Source of the DNA: Prochlorococcus sp. AG-347-L19
Lineage (GTDB): Bacteria > Cyanobacteriota > Cyanobacteriia > PCC-6307 > Cyanobiaceae
Reading direction: 5' to 3'
DNA: 64,000 nucleotides
NCBI GenBank assembly: GCA_003278895.1
Contig: QCCO01000001.1
Coordinates: 1-64,000 of the forward strand
The notes under the pieces were generated by a model. It searched no databases and was not told where the DNA came from. It worked only from the letters and a program-made list of their open reading frames with translations. How positions within the stretch are numbered: position 1 is the stretch's first letter; every line of letters begins with the position of its first letter. Positions 8,944 through 17,983 of this stretch are shown one piece after another. Position numbers and translations under genes: made by a program.

Positions 8944-10117
8944 ACTTTTATCCAGAAAAAACTTTAATTACCTTATACTTTTATTCTTTTTTTTATCAAT
9001 TAATCCAGTTATCCTAAAATATGTATATCCTTTATTAGGTTATCCTTTATCTTTTTCATGTTTAACCTACGCAATTTTTCATTTAATAAAAAATAGTTAT
9101 ATAGAAATTACTGAATATAGAAAATTATATTTATTATCTCTTTTGATATTTGCGATTTGGCAAATGTGCTTATCTTTTATTTCTACACGTACTTTTTTTG
9201 CTTTAAATTCAATACAATTTTTAGCCACTATAATTATGATTTTATATGCTTATTCAATTGATAAAGAAAATAATTTAAAAATACTTTTAACTAGAATGTT
9301 TGCCTTTTTAGTCACACTAGCTCTTATATCTTTAATACTTGCAGTTATCTTTAAGCCATTACCTTTTTTGATTTTTAACTATAAAGAAGAGGCACAAAGT
9401 CAGCTTGTTTTTTTTACATTTAGTAATTTGTATTTTCCATTCAATGGTTTTCTGAGATTTGCAACAATATTCGAAGAATCAGGGACTTTGGGATCTTATG
9501 TTCTAATTATTTTATCATCAATTTTATCTCAGAAAGATAAACTCAAATATTCACGTTTCATATTATTTATAGGAACATTATTTTCAACGAGCGTGGGTTA
9601 TATATTAGGTATCGCAACCTTTTTTGCGACATTTCTATCATTAAACCTTGCAAAGTTATCACAAACATTAGTTTTACGTAAAAAATCCTTTTTTTTAATT
9701 TTAATCTCACCTTTACTCTTATTATTAATTATTTTCTTTTTAAATCAGCTAATGCCAGATTATCTCACAATAAGAATTAATAGATTTCAAAATATATATG
9801 AAGAAGGAAGGTTCGAGGCTTTTATAACCGATTTCAAAAGTTTCAAACTTGCCCCATTTTTCGGCCAATCCCTAAAAAGCAATCCCGGTTTATTAAGAGG
9901 CAATAATCCATTTTCAACTTTTGCAGAATTTGGGATAATAGGTTCATTTTTTTATTTTCTCCCTTTTTTAATATATTTAAAATACATATCAAAACTTTAT
10001 CAACTTGAGCCAATAAAAAGAAATTCTATAATTTTTTCCCTTTTAACTCTCTTAATACATAGACCAGAAATTGTCTTTCCAAGTATCTCACTTATAATCG
10101 GCATCTTAATAATATAA
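8933..10117 (+). CDS. O-antigen polymerase-like membrane protein (Wzy)
   Basis: A polytopic protein of 394 aa with roughly ten hydrophobic segments spread from residue 10 to the C-terminus. A larger polar loop lies around residues 255-310 (YLTIRINRFQNIYEEGRFEAF). That pattern, and the setting between two glycosyltransferases, is what Wzy polymerases look like; they join lipid-linked repeats in the periplasm. Primary sequence is poorly conserved in the family, so the call rests on topology and context. It overlaps the upstream GT2 by 11 bases and is followed by another GT2 after 10 bases. Confidence 0.65.
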   Translation: MENKLLSRKNFNYLILLFFFLSINPVILKYVYPLLGYPLSFSCLTYAIFHLIKNSYIEITEYRKLYLLSLLIFAIWQMCLSFISTRTFFALNSIQFLATIIMILYAYSIDKENNLKILLTRMFAFLVTLALISLILAVIFKPLPFLIFNYKEEAQSQLVFFTFSNLYFPFNGFLRFATIFEESGTLGSYVLIILSSILSQKDKLKYSRFILFIGTLFSTSVGYILGIATFFATFLSLNLAKLSQTLVLRKKSFFLILISPLLLLLIIFFLNQLMPDYLTIRINRFQNIYEEGRFEAFITDFKSFKLAPFFGQSLKSNPGLLRGNNPFSTFAEFGIIGSFFYFLPFLIYLKYISKLYQLEPIKRNSIIFSLLTLLIHRPEIVFPSISLIIGILII

Positions 10118-10127
10118 TATTGATCTT

Positions 10128-10913
10128 ATGAAAAATTTAACAATAATAACACCTACTTTAAATGCTGAAAAATTTATCGAAGATTGCATTTTATCTGTTT
10201 CAAAAATTACCCAAAGATCAAACAACGTAAACCATTTAGTAGTAGATAGTGGCTCAATAGATAATACACTTGAGATAATTAAAAAATATAAAATAAAAAC
10301 TCTTTATTATCCTCCAGGTAATATTTATAAAGCGATAAATTATGGTATAAAAAAATCAAAGGCAGACTTTGTAACTTATATAAATTCCGATGACCAACTT
10401 AATATTAATATCTTAAATGAAATTAACAGTAAAAATGAAGTGGACATTATTACTGGGTGTTTGGAAATCATAAACTTCGAAACTAATGAAAAATATATAT
10501 GGAAGCCGTTACCTAAATATTTATTTTATAGTTCTTATTTAGTAGGAGGCATGCCATTTCCACAATCTGGGACAATTTTTTCTAAAAAACTTTTTAATAA
10601 TCTTAACGGATTTAATACTAATTATAAATTCGCTGCAGACTATGATTTCTTTTGTAGATCATATTTAAAAAGTGTGAACTATGCAATTTCAAGTAATATT
10701 TTAGCTTCTATAAACTTGCATAAAAATCAGCTTTCATTTATTAACAGAAAGGCCCATCAAGAAGAAATTAAAAAAATAGAGAATAATATATTTAAAAATA
10801 ATAAATTTAAATTAATACATTTTTTAATTTATAGATTTTTTTCAATAACTCATAGGCAACCTTTTTCAAGGTTAATAAAAATGATCAAAATTAATTCTTC
10901 TTCCAGAAATTAA
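10128..10913 (+). CDS. Family 2 glycosyltransferase
   Basis: A second GT2 enzyme of 261 aa. The fold is shown by LTIITPTLNAEKFIEDCI, then VDSGSIDNTLEII, then IYKAINYGIKKSKADFVTYINSDDQL with the metal-binding NSDD near residue 86. FAADYDFFCR near residue 170 is the usual acceptor-side block. It sits five bases before a GT4-like gene and ten after the polymerase, so it is part of the same transcript. It is similar in layout to the GT2 at 8134, suggesting an old duplication. Substrates cannot be assigned. Confidence 0.82.
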   Translation: MKNLTIITPTLNAEKFIEDCILSVSKITQRSNNVNHLVVDSGSIDNTLEIIKKYKIKTLYYPPGNIYKAINYGIKKSKADFVTYINSDDQLNINILNEINSKNEVDIITGCLEIINFETNEKYIWKPLPKYLFYSSYLVGGMPFPQSGTIFSKKLFNNLNGFNTNYKFAADYDFFCRSYLKSVNYAISSNILASINLHKNQLSFINRKAHQEEIKKIENNIFKNNKFKLIHFLIYRFFSITHRQPFSRLIKMIKINSSSRN

Positions 10914-10918
10914 TCATA

Positions 10919-12016
10919 ATGAATTTATTTAAACAAAAATTAATTAAAAATAAAAAAATATTTATAGATTTCACTGGTTATATTCATAAGAAAAAGGGAG
11001 GTGCTAATTCTTATGTTATTTCTCTTATTAAGTCTCTTATAATCGCAAATAATGGTAGTTATTTGATAACTATTTTTATAAGGAAATCTCAATATCAATA
11101 TTTTCAAATTTATAAAAATTTTATAAACATAAAAACGGTTAATATCACCAATGATTTTGAATGTATTATGTGGCTCAATTTTTGCTTCCCAATTATAAGT
11201 TTAAAAAGTAATTTGGTTATTTTTCCATTAAATATAAAACCACTTTTTTTATTCAAGAAAAATATTCTCGTTATACACGACCTTAATTTCCTATATTACC
11301 CTGATAATTTTAAAAGTTTAAAAAAAAGAATCTCAGTATTATTTCGGATAATTTCAATATTCACATCCACAATAAGAATTTCAATAAGTAATCAAGAAAA
11401 ATTTTCAATTTATAAAAACTACAAACAAAAATCAATAAGAATTTATCATGCTATTGAAAAGCAATCGCAAAATAAATTTAAAAATGCAACTTCTTCATTT
11501 AAAACATTTTCAGACTATTATCTTATAATTTCCTCGTTAGCAGTGCATAAAAATATAATAAATTGCTTAAAGGCAATTAATAAGTTATCAGAAAGAAATC
11601 TATCCTCCTCATTTATATTTATTGGTAATTGGGATATAGAAGATTTTCCTAAAGTAAGCTCTAAAAATATAATTCCACTAGGTTATGTTTCTGAAGAAAT
11701 AAAACAACAATTAATTTCAAAATGCAAAGCGATATTAATACCAAGTAAATACGAGGGTTTTGGTATGCCATTTATAGAATCGATAATGAATAAAAAACCA
11801 CTCCTAGCTTGCAGGATTGCAGTACTAGAAGAACTTCTTGGAGATCTCCCAAACTATATTGAAAAACCTTTTTCATATAAAAATATTTTTAATACGCTAA
11901 TAGATTTCGAAAAAAGCAATAAAACCAAGATAAACTTAAAAAATGCTTATTTAAAAAAGTTTACCCATGAAAAAATGGGTAAAAATTATTTTAAAGTTAT
12001 AAGATTAATTAGATAA
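10919..12016 (+). CDS. GT4-type glycosyltransferase
   Basis: A GT-B glycosyltransferase of 365 aa. The N-terminal domain contains FIDFTGYIHKKKGGANSYV and VIHDLNFLYYPDNF. The C-terminal donor domain has YLIISSLAVHKNI, IPLGYVSEE and the GT4 signature ILIPSKYEGFGMPFIESI, with the E-x7-E type glutamates near residues 282-290. It follows the GT2 by five bases and precedes the dehydratase by eleven. Retaining transfer of a hexose or deoxyhexose is typical of this class, but donor specificity is not readable. Confidence 0.78.
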   Translation: MNLFKQKLIKNKKIFIDFTGYIHKKKGGANSYVISLIKSLIIANNGSYLITIFIRKSQYQYFQIYKNFINIKTVNITNDFECIMWLNFCFPIISLKSNLVIFPLNIKPLFLFKKNILVIHDLNFLYYPDNFKSLKKRISVLFRIISIFTSTIRISISNQEKFSIYKNYKQKSIRIYHAIEKQSQNKFKNATSSFKTFSDYYLIISSLAVHKNIINCLKAINKLSERNLSSSFIFIGNWDIEDFPKVSSKNIIPLGYVSEEIKQQLISKCKAILIPSKYEGFGMPFIESIMNKKPLLACRIAVLEELLGDLPNYIEKPFSYKNIFNTLIDFEKSNKTKINLKNAYLKKFTHEKMGKNYFKVIRLIR

Positions 12017-12027
12017 TAATTTAAGAA

Positions 12028-13038
12028 ATGTTTGATGGTAAGAGATTATTAATTACTGGGGGGACGGGCTCCTTTGGTAATGCAGTAATTAAAAGATTTC
12101 TAAATCTTAATTTAAAAGAAATAAGAATTTTCAGTAGAGATGAAAAAAAACAAGACTCTATGAGAAAAAAATATGATAATGAGAAACTTAGTTTTTATCT
12201 AGGAGATATTAGGGACTACGAAGCCATAAAGAATAGTTTAAATAATATTGACTTAGTTTTTCATGCGGCAGCATTAAAACAGGTTCCTTCCTGTGAATTT
12301 TTTCCTTTAGAAGCAGTCAAGACTAACATATTAGGTACTGCAAACTTGATAAGAGGATGTTTTGAAGAAAATTCAGTAGAAAAAGTTATTACTTTAAGCA
12401 CAGATAAGGCTGTTTACCCTGTTAATGCAATGGGGATTAGTAAAGCTATGATGGAAAAGGTAATGATTGCAGAAAGTACCAAAAATCAAAATTCAAAATT
12501 AATTCTTTGCGGGACAAGGTACGGGAATGTTATGGGTTCAAGAGGCTCAGTTATACCATTATTCATTAAACAAATTAGAGATTCAAAGCCATTAACAATT
12601 ACTAATCCAAATATGACTAGGTTTATGATGACCCTCGATGATTCAATAGAATTAGTAATACATGCATTTGAACATGGAAACTCTGGAGATATTTTTGTTC
12701 ATAAAGCACCTTCTGTAACAATCGAAATATTAGCAAAATCCATATTAGAAATTTTGGGTAAAGATAATCATCCAATAGAATATATCGGGAATAGACATGG
12801 CGAAAAGCTTTATGAATCATTAATGACGAGAGAAGAACTCTTAAAAAGTATTGACATGGGCAACTTTTTCAGAATAGTCCCAGATACAAGAGATCTAAAT
12901 TATAAAAAATATTTTGATGGTCAAGTTACAGAATCTTTTTCTCATTCTATTGAGGAAGATTATAATAGTAATAATGTAGAAAAATTGACATTAAATCAGA
13001 TGAAGGAAATTCTTATAAAATCAAATCTTATATCTTGA
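12028..13038 (+). CDS. fnlA: UDP-GlcNAc 4,6-dehydratase/5-epimerase of the FnlA/CapE/WbjB type
   Basis: First enzyme of UDP-N-acetyl-L-fucosamine synthesis. It has the Rossmann motif ITGGTGSFGNAV near residue 8 and STDKAVYPVNAMGISKAMMEK, where the SDR catalytic tyrosine is replaced by methionine (M-x3-K); this replacement is the usual state in the CapE/FnlA subfamily rather than a defect. The C-terminal block DTRDLNYKKYFDGQ fits as well. At 336 aa it is full length. The partner enzymes FnlB and FnlC are encoded 3.8 kb downstream at 16855 and 17984, separated from it by four inserted genes. Confidence 0.85.
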   Translation: MFDGKRLLITGGTGSFGNAVIKRFLNLNLKEIRIFSRDEKKQDSMRKKYDNEKLSFYLGDIRDYEAIKNSLNNIDLVFHAAALKQVPSCEFFPLEAVKTNILGTANLIRGCFEENSVEKVITLSTDKAVYPVNAMGISKAMMEKVMIAESTKNQNSKLILCGTRYGNVMGSRGSVIPLFIKQIRDSKPLTITNPNMTRFMMTLDDSIELVIHAFEHGNSGDIFVHKAPSVTIEILAKSILEILGKDNHPIEYIGNRHGEKLYESLMTREELLKSIDMGNFFRIVPDTRDLNYKKYFDGQVTESFSHSIEEDYNSNNVEKLTLNQMKEILIKSNLIS

Positions 13039-13130
13039 CACAAGCTTTAATAAGGTTGATAAATTATCTGATTTGGAAAAATAATAATGAATATATATAA
13101 TAAATTAAATTTTCATATATTTAAATTCAT

Positions 13131-14312
13131 TTGAAAAAATTTCCTAGCTGGCCAAGTTATTCCTATGAAGAAATAGAGGCTGTAAAAAATATTCTCGAGG
13201 AAGGAAATGTTAATTATTTATTTGGTTCAATAGGTAAACAATTTGAGAAGGATTTTGCAAAATGGTCTGGCTGTAATCACGCAATTGCCTTAGCAAATGG
13301 ATCATTAGCATTATCATCAGCTTATATTGCATTAGGTTTAAAAGAAGGAGATGAATTCATAACAACTCCAAGAACTTTTATTGCTACAACATCAACTGCC
13401 CTAATGCTGGGCGCCAAGCCAATATTTGCTGATGTGGATTTAAATTCCGGCAACATAACAGCAAAAACTATTGAACCATTAATTAATAAAAATACAAAGG
13501 CTATTTCAGTAGTACATTTAGCTGGATGGCCTGCGGAAATGGAGGAGATTTGCGCATTAAGTGAAAAATATAATATCCCAATAATTGAGGATTGTTCACA
13601 AGCTCATGGGGCTGAAATCCTAAAAGATGGAGTATGGCAACCGGTAGGAAGTTTCGGCAAGGTTGCAACTTGGAGTTTTTGCCAAGATAAAATAATAAGT
13701 ACAGGAGGTGAAGGAGGAATGATCACAACGAATGATCACTCAATCTGGGAAAAAATTTGGTCACTTAAGGATCATGGCAAATCATTTCAAAAAGTTCAAA
13801 ATAAATCCTCAAAACCTGGATTCAGATGGCTTTGCGATGATGTTGGTTCAAACTTTAGGTTAACCGAGATGCAAAGTGCTATTGGAATAATTCAATTAAA
13901 AAAAATAAATAAATGGAGAGACAGGAGAACAGAAAATGCAGAAATATTGATTGCTATTCTTAAAGATATTAAATTTATAAGAATACCTAAACAACCTCAA
14001 GACATAAAACATGCATGGTATAAGTTTTATTTTTATCTTGATAATGAAGCATTATCAATTGAATGGAATAGGGAAAGAATATTAGAAGAAATAAACCAAA
14101 AAAAATTCCCATGCTATACAGGAGGATGTGGCGAAATATATTTAGAAAATTGTATAAAGAATTTAGGATTTAGTCCATCTAAACGGTTAAAAAATGCAAG
14201 AGTTTTATCTGAAACTAGCATTATGTTATGCGTTCACCCCACAATAACCAGTAAAGAAATTATAAATTACGCAAATGTAGTTAAGAGTACTTTATTAAAA
14301 GCATGTAAATAA
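13131..14312 (+). CDS. DegT/DnrJ/EryC1/StrS-family sugar aminotransferase
   Basis: A PLP-dependent enzyme that aminates a 4-keto or 3-keto nucleotide sugar. Motifs are CNHAIALANGSLAL, the PLP-phosphate and ring contact EDCSQAHGAE, and SFCQDKIISTGGEGGM, where the lysine after D is the PLP Schiff-base residue (near 189). The later block GFRWLCDDVGSNFRLTEMQ is typical of the family. The start is TTG with no close ATG alternative. It is the only sugar aminotransferase seen in the window, so it may have to serve the N-formyl sugar and possibly the bacillosamine/legionaminic-type route too. It lies between fnlA and a deacetylase. Confidence 0.85.
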   Translation: MKKFPSWPSYSYEEIEAVKNILEEGNVNYLFGSIGKQFEKDFAKWSGCNHAIALANGSLALSSAYIALGLKEGDEFITTPRTFIATTSTALMLGAKPIFADVDLNSGNITAKTIEPLINKNTKAISVVHLAGWPAEMEEICALSEKYNIPIIEDCSQAHGAEILKDGVWQPVGSFGKVATWSFCQDKIISTGGEGGMITTNDHSIWEKIWSLKDHGKSFQKVQNKSSKPGFRWLCDDVGSNFRLTEMQSAIGIIQLKKINKWRDRRTENAEILIAILKDIKFIRIPKQPQDIKHAWYKFYFYLDNEALSIEWNRERILEEINQKKFPCYTGGCGEIYLENCIKNLGFSPSKRLKNARVLSETSIMLCVHPTITSKEIINYANVVKSTLLKACK

Positions 14313-14469
14313 TACTAAATTCATATGCAAAAATATTAATAAATAATATTTAATCAAATAACTTTTAATAGTCTTTTTTAACTTTATAAAATCTATTAAA
14401 TGAAAATTTTGTCTTCGTTTATAAATCAAGTATATAATTAATTCAAGTTTAAATTTTTATAATCATTTA

Positions 14470-15153
14470 ATGAGGATATTAGTAATTGCTCCGCATGCTG
14501 ATGACGAAACATTAGGAATGGGAGCAACAATTTCTAAGTTTTCTAATAATGGTAATTATGTAACTGTTGCAATACTTACTGGTCATGGAGAAAAAAAACA
14601 TCCATTATGGCATCAATCAAAATGGGATGTAGTTAGAAAAGAAGCAAAGAAAGCATGCGAGATCCTTGGTGTTTCCGAATTAATATTTAAAGAATTACCA
14701 GCAGCATGTTTAGATAATATTCCATCTTGGGAAATAAATAAAGAAGTAAACAATCTAATAAAAGAAGTTGATCCTGAAGAAATTTATATCCCATTCCCTC
14801 ATGATTTACATAATGATCATAAAGCTATTTCTTATGCAGCAACAGTTGCTACTAGGCCATATTTAAAAAGTGCATCCAAAATCAAAAGAATATGCGCATA
14901 TGAAACTCTTTCAGAAACAAATTTAAATTTTCCTTATATGATTCCAAATTTTGAACCAAATATATTTATAAATATATCATCGTTAGAAATTGAAAAAAAA
15001 ATTAATGCTATGAAGGCTTATAAGAGTCAAATTCAAGAAGATAATCAGCCAAGGTCGATTGAAGGTATTAAAGCACTTTCTAAACTCAGAGGAATGCATA
15101 TTGGTTGTAGTTATGCAGAAGCTTTTTATTTACTAGGGGAATATCAACATTGA
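14470..15153 (+). CDS. PIG-L/LmbE-family N-acetyl sugar deacetylase
   Basis: A zinc hydrolase of 227 aa that removes an N-acetyl group from a GlcNAc-type sugar. The metal-binding motif APHADDETLG is at residues 7-16 and the third ligand lies in PFPHDLHNDHKAIS near residue 115. It is immediately upstream of a phosphoglycosyl transferase (4-base overlap) and one gene from a formyltransferase. That order suggests it exposes an amine that is then formylated, either on a nucleotide sugar or on the lipid-linked sugar. A 157-base A+T-rich gap precedes it. Confidence 0.83.
   Translation: MRILVIAPHADDETLGMGATISKFSNNGNYVTVAILTGHGEKKHPLWHQSKWDVVRKEAKKACEILGVSELIFKELPAACLDNIPSWEINKEVNNLIKEVDPEEIYIPFPHDLHNDHKAISYAATVATRPYLKSASKIKRICAYETLSETNLNFPYMIPNFEPNIFINISSLEIEKKINAMKAYKSQIQEDNQPRSIEGIKALSKLRGMHIGCSYAEAFYLLGEYQH
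15135..15140 (+). promoter_or_regulatory. Ribosome binding site supporting the TTG start at 15150
   Basis: AGGGGA lies 9 bases before a TTG codon that overlaps the upstream stop. Good ribosome sites are rare in this window, so this one helps fix the start of the phosphoglycosyl transferase. Confidence 0.5.
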
Positions 15154-15728
15154 TATATTTTCTTACTAAAAGAATTTTTGACTTTTTTTTTAGCTTTATA
15201 TTGTTAATTATACTTCTACCCTTTTTGATTTTAATTTCTTTATCCATCAAATTAACTTCAAATGGTACAATTTTCTTTACTCAAAAAAGAGTGGGATATA
15301 AGGGTCGACATTTTTTAATTTATAAATTTAGAACTATGTATATGAATCCTAAAAGAGATATAAAACAAACAATATTAGAGGACCCTGAAGTAACAACATT
15401 GGGCAAGTTTCTTAGAAGATACAAATTTGATGAAATACCTCAAATATACAATGTAATCAAAGGTGAGATGAGCTTAATTGGGCCAAGACCCATACTCCCA
15501 TTTACCTACCTTTCAATGCCAGACTGGGCAAAAAATCGTTTTAATGTCAAACCTGGATTAACAGGTCTCGCACAAGTAAGAGGGAATATCTTTTTAAGTT
15601 GGGAGGAAAGATGGAGATATGATTGCATTTACGCTTCAAATATCTCTTTACTAAGAGATTGTAAAATATTATTTAAAACAATATTTATTGTAATTTTTGG
15701 AGAAAAAAAATTTAAAGTAATTAAATGA
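15150..15728 (+). CDS. Small monotopic phosphoglycosyl transferase (PglC-type initiating sugar transferase)
   Basis: Starts glycan assembly by moving a sugar-1-phosphate from a UDP-sugar to undecaprenyl phosphate. It is 192 aa, the size of the minimal PglC class. A single re-entrant hydrophobic helix (about residues 8-34) is followed by FTQKRVGYKGRHFLIYKFRTM, the catalytic Asp-Glu pair in RYKFDEIPQ, and SLIGPRPILP. The TTG start overlaps the deacetylase stop by 4 bases and its stop overlaps the formyltransferase start by 4 bases. This is the only initiating transferase of this class in the window. Confidence 0.88.
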   Translation: MIYFLTKRIFDFFFSFILLIILLPFLILISLSIKLTSNGTIFFTQKRVGYKGRHFLIYKFRTMYMNPKRDIKQTILEDPEVTTLGKFLRRYKFDEIPQIYNVIKGEMSLIGPRPILPFTYLSMPDWAKNRFNVKPGLTGLAQVRGNIFLSWEERWRYDCIYASNISLLRDCKILFKTIFIVIFGEKKFKVIK

Positions 15729-16711
15729 AAATTATTATTATTGGGAGTGTTAGTAGTTCAAAAGTTGTTGCAGATAGACTCTTTATGTATAACTATAGAA
15801 ACGTAAGAATCTATGGTTATGAGACAAAAAATTCTCCTTCTATAAGTGATTGGTGTGACTTAAGAGCGGTATCAAACAAATATTCTTATGAATATGAACC
15901 ATTTATAAAAATTAAAGACTGCGAAACTTCAATTAAAGAATTTTCGCCAGATTACATATTTGCAGTTGGAATTTCTCAAATAATTCCAGATTCAATTTTA
16001 AAAATACCTAAAGTTTGTACGATTGGTTTTCATCCAACAAAATTACCTGAAGGCAGAGGAAGAGCACCTATCCCATGGATGATTTTAGAGGATAAAAAAG
16101 AAGGTGCTGCAACATTTTTTATTATTAGTAAGGGGGTTGACGATGGGGCAATAATATCACAAACAATTTTTAATATTAATTCAGATGATGATGCGAAATC
16201 TCTTACCATTAAAATGCTCGAATCTGAAAAAAAATCTCTTGATTTATTACTTCCTGATTTAAAAAATATAAATAAATTTAGTGGGCTAAAACAACAAGAG
16301 GATAAAGCAAGTTGGTATGGGAAAAGAGAACCTTATGATGGACTAATAGATTGGTCGCAAGATTCTAAAAGTATTTTAAAGTTGATAAGAGCCACAACAT
16401 ATCCTTATCCTTGTGCTTTTACTTTTTATAATCAAAACAAAATAAAAATAATTAAGGCCAAGTTAATCTTTTTATCAAACAAGGGAGTTTCTGGAAGAAT
16501 TATCAAAATTTGTGAGGACAATACATTTATAGTACAAACTGGTAATGGTCTTTTAAAAATTATTTTGTGGGAGGCAAATGAATGGGAGCCAAAAGTCGGA
16601 TTTTCCTTAGGTCTAAATATCCAAAAAGAAATTATCGAGTTAAGAGGTGAAATAAAAAAAATAAATAATTTTTTAAATAATTTAGATAAAAAAAATAGAA
16701 CAAATGCTTAA
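15725..16711 (+). CDS. Sugar N-formyltransferase, two-domain, lacking the usual Asn
   Basis: Uses N10-formyl-THF to formylate an amino sugar. The formyltransferase domain shows HPTKLPEGRGRAPIPW (His103) and KGVDDGAIISQ (Asp139). A C-terminal OB-like domain begins near LIDWSQDSK (about residue 205), as in Fmt and ArnA. In those enzymes the catalytic His lies in an N-x-H motif, whereas here the position reads G-F-H, so the canonical Asn is Gly101. Either this subfamily works without it or the alignment differs locally. Its place after an aminotransferase, a deacetylase and a PGT argues for a sugar rather than Met-tRNA substrate. Confidence 0.8.
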   Translation: MKIIIIGSVSSSKVVADRLFMYNYRNVRIYGYETKNSPSISDWCDLRAVSNKYSYEYEPFIKIKDCETSIKEFSPDYIFAVGISQIIPDSILKIPKVCTIGFHPTKLPEGRGRAPIPWMILEDKKEGAATFFIISKGVDDGAIISQTIFNINSDDDAKSLTIKMLESEKKSLDLLLPDLKNINKFSGLKQQEDKASWYGKREPYDGLIDWSQDSKSILKLIRATTYPYPCAFTFYNQNKIKIIKAKLIFLSNKGVSGRIIKICEDNTFIVQTGNGLLKIILWEANEWEPKVGFSLGLNIQKEIIELRGEIKKINNFLNNLDKKNRTNA

Positions 16712-16854
16712 GTTTATAATTATTTATTTTTAAACAAATTAATCTATCATTTTAAAATGATATAAAAAAAATGAAATTTTTTTTTATTATTATTAATCAA
16801 TATTTTTTTCAAGCATAAAGAGCTAATATAAAGAAGCTAGGGCTTTAAAATACC

Positions 16855-17976
16855 TTGAATGTTTTAATCACTGGAGCTGATGGTTTTATTGGGAAAAATC
16901 TCCAACTACTTCTTAAACCAAGATCTGACTTAAATATATTAAGTTTCACAAAGAAAAATAATTTAGAAGAATTAAGTGATTTAATCTCAAAAGCTGATTT
17001 TATTGTTCATCTTGCAGGTATAAACAGAACTGAAAAATCTGAAGAATTTAATTTAGTTAATACACAATTAACCGAATATATTTCGAGTATACTTGCCAAA
17101 TTGCATAAAAAAAAAATTATACCACTTATTTTAGCTTCAACTACTCATGTGAAGAAAAATACTTTATATGGACAAACTAAACTTAAAGCTGAAAATACTT
17201 TACTAAAAACTGGGAAAGAATATGGAATTCCTATATACATAATCCGTTTAACAAACGTTTTTGGTAAATTCTGTAGACCTAATTACAATTCTGCAGTGGC
17301 AACTTTTTGTCACAATATTAATAGATCAATTCCAATCAGAATAGATAATAAAAATACTATTTTAGAGTTGGTTTATATTGACGATGTTATAAAAATGTTT
17401 TTAAAAATTATTGATGGATATAAACCTCCAAAAGACGATGAAGGTATTATTTCGATTAATCCTACATACAAAATTAAGTTAGGAGAATTAGTTGCAATGC
17501 TTTTAAATTTTAAAAAAATTAGAGAAAACAAAATGATAGAAAACATAGGAGGAGGGTTTTCGAGAGCACTATATTCAACTTTTATAAGTTACACTCCAAA
17601 AAAGCTTTTTACTTATCCTATTAAAGGCAATATTGATGAAAGAGGGATTTTCGTAGAATTTTTAAAAACCCACAAAAATGGTCAGGTATCTTTTTTTACA
17701 GCACATCCAGGTATTACAAGAGGAGGGCATTATCACAATACCAAGACTGAGAAATTTCTTGTTATTTCAGGAAAAGCAAGATTTCGATTTAAGCACGTTA
17801 TTTCTGAAGAAGAACATGTAATCACTACTGATTCTAAAAATATGCAAATAGTTGACTCAATTCCAGGGTGGAGTCATGATATTAAAAACATTGGGAATTC
17901 TGAATTAATAGTAATTATTTGGGTAAATGAGATATTTGATCCTCAGAGTCCAGATACTTTTCCTAGCAAAATTTAG
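16855..17976 (+). CDS. fnlB: FnlB/CapF/WbjC-type reductase: SDR domain fused to a cupin
   Basis: Second enzyme of UDP-L-FucNAc synthesis; it processes the 4-keto product of FnlA to UDP-N-acetyl-6-deoxy-L-talosamine. Residues 1 to about 245 are an SDR (VLITGADGFIGKNL, then TLYGQTKLKAEN with Tyr-x3-Lys). Residues about 260-373 are a cupin with GGHYHNTKTEKFLVISGKARF and PGWSHDIKN. Length and order match CapF. The start is TTG at 16855: an ATG four bases later is out of frame, and the Rossmann strand begins at the second codon. The next gene, fnlC, follows after 7 bases. Confidence 0.9.
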   Translation: MNVLITGADGFIGKNLQLLLKPRSDLNILSFTKKNNLEELSDLISKADFIVHLAGINRTEKSEEFNLVNTQLTEYISSILAKLHKKKIIPLILASTTHVKKNTLYGQTKLKAENTLLKTGKEYGIPIYIIRLTNVFGKFCRPNYNSAVATFCHNINRSIPIRIDNKNTILELVYIDDVIKMFLKIIDGYKPPKDDEGIISINPTYKIKLGELVAMLLNFKKIRENKMIENIGGGFSRALYSTFISYTPKKLFTYPIKGNIDERGIFVEFLKTHKNGQVSFFTAHPGITRGGHYHNTKTEKFLVISGKARFRFKHVISEEEHVITTDSKNMQIVDSIPGWSHDIKNIGNSELIVIIWVNEIFDPQSPDTFPSKI

Positions 17977-17983
17977 ATAAATT

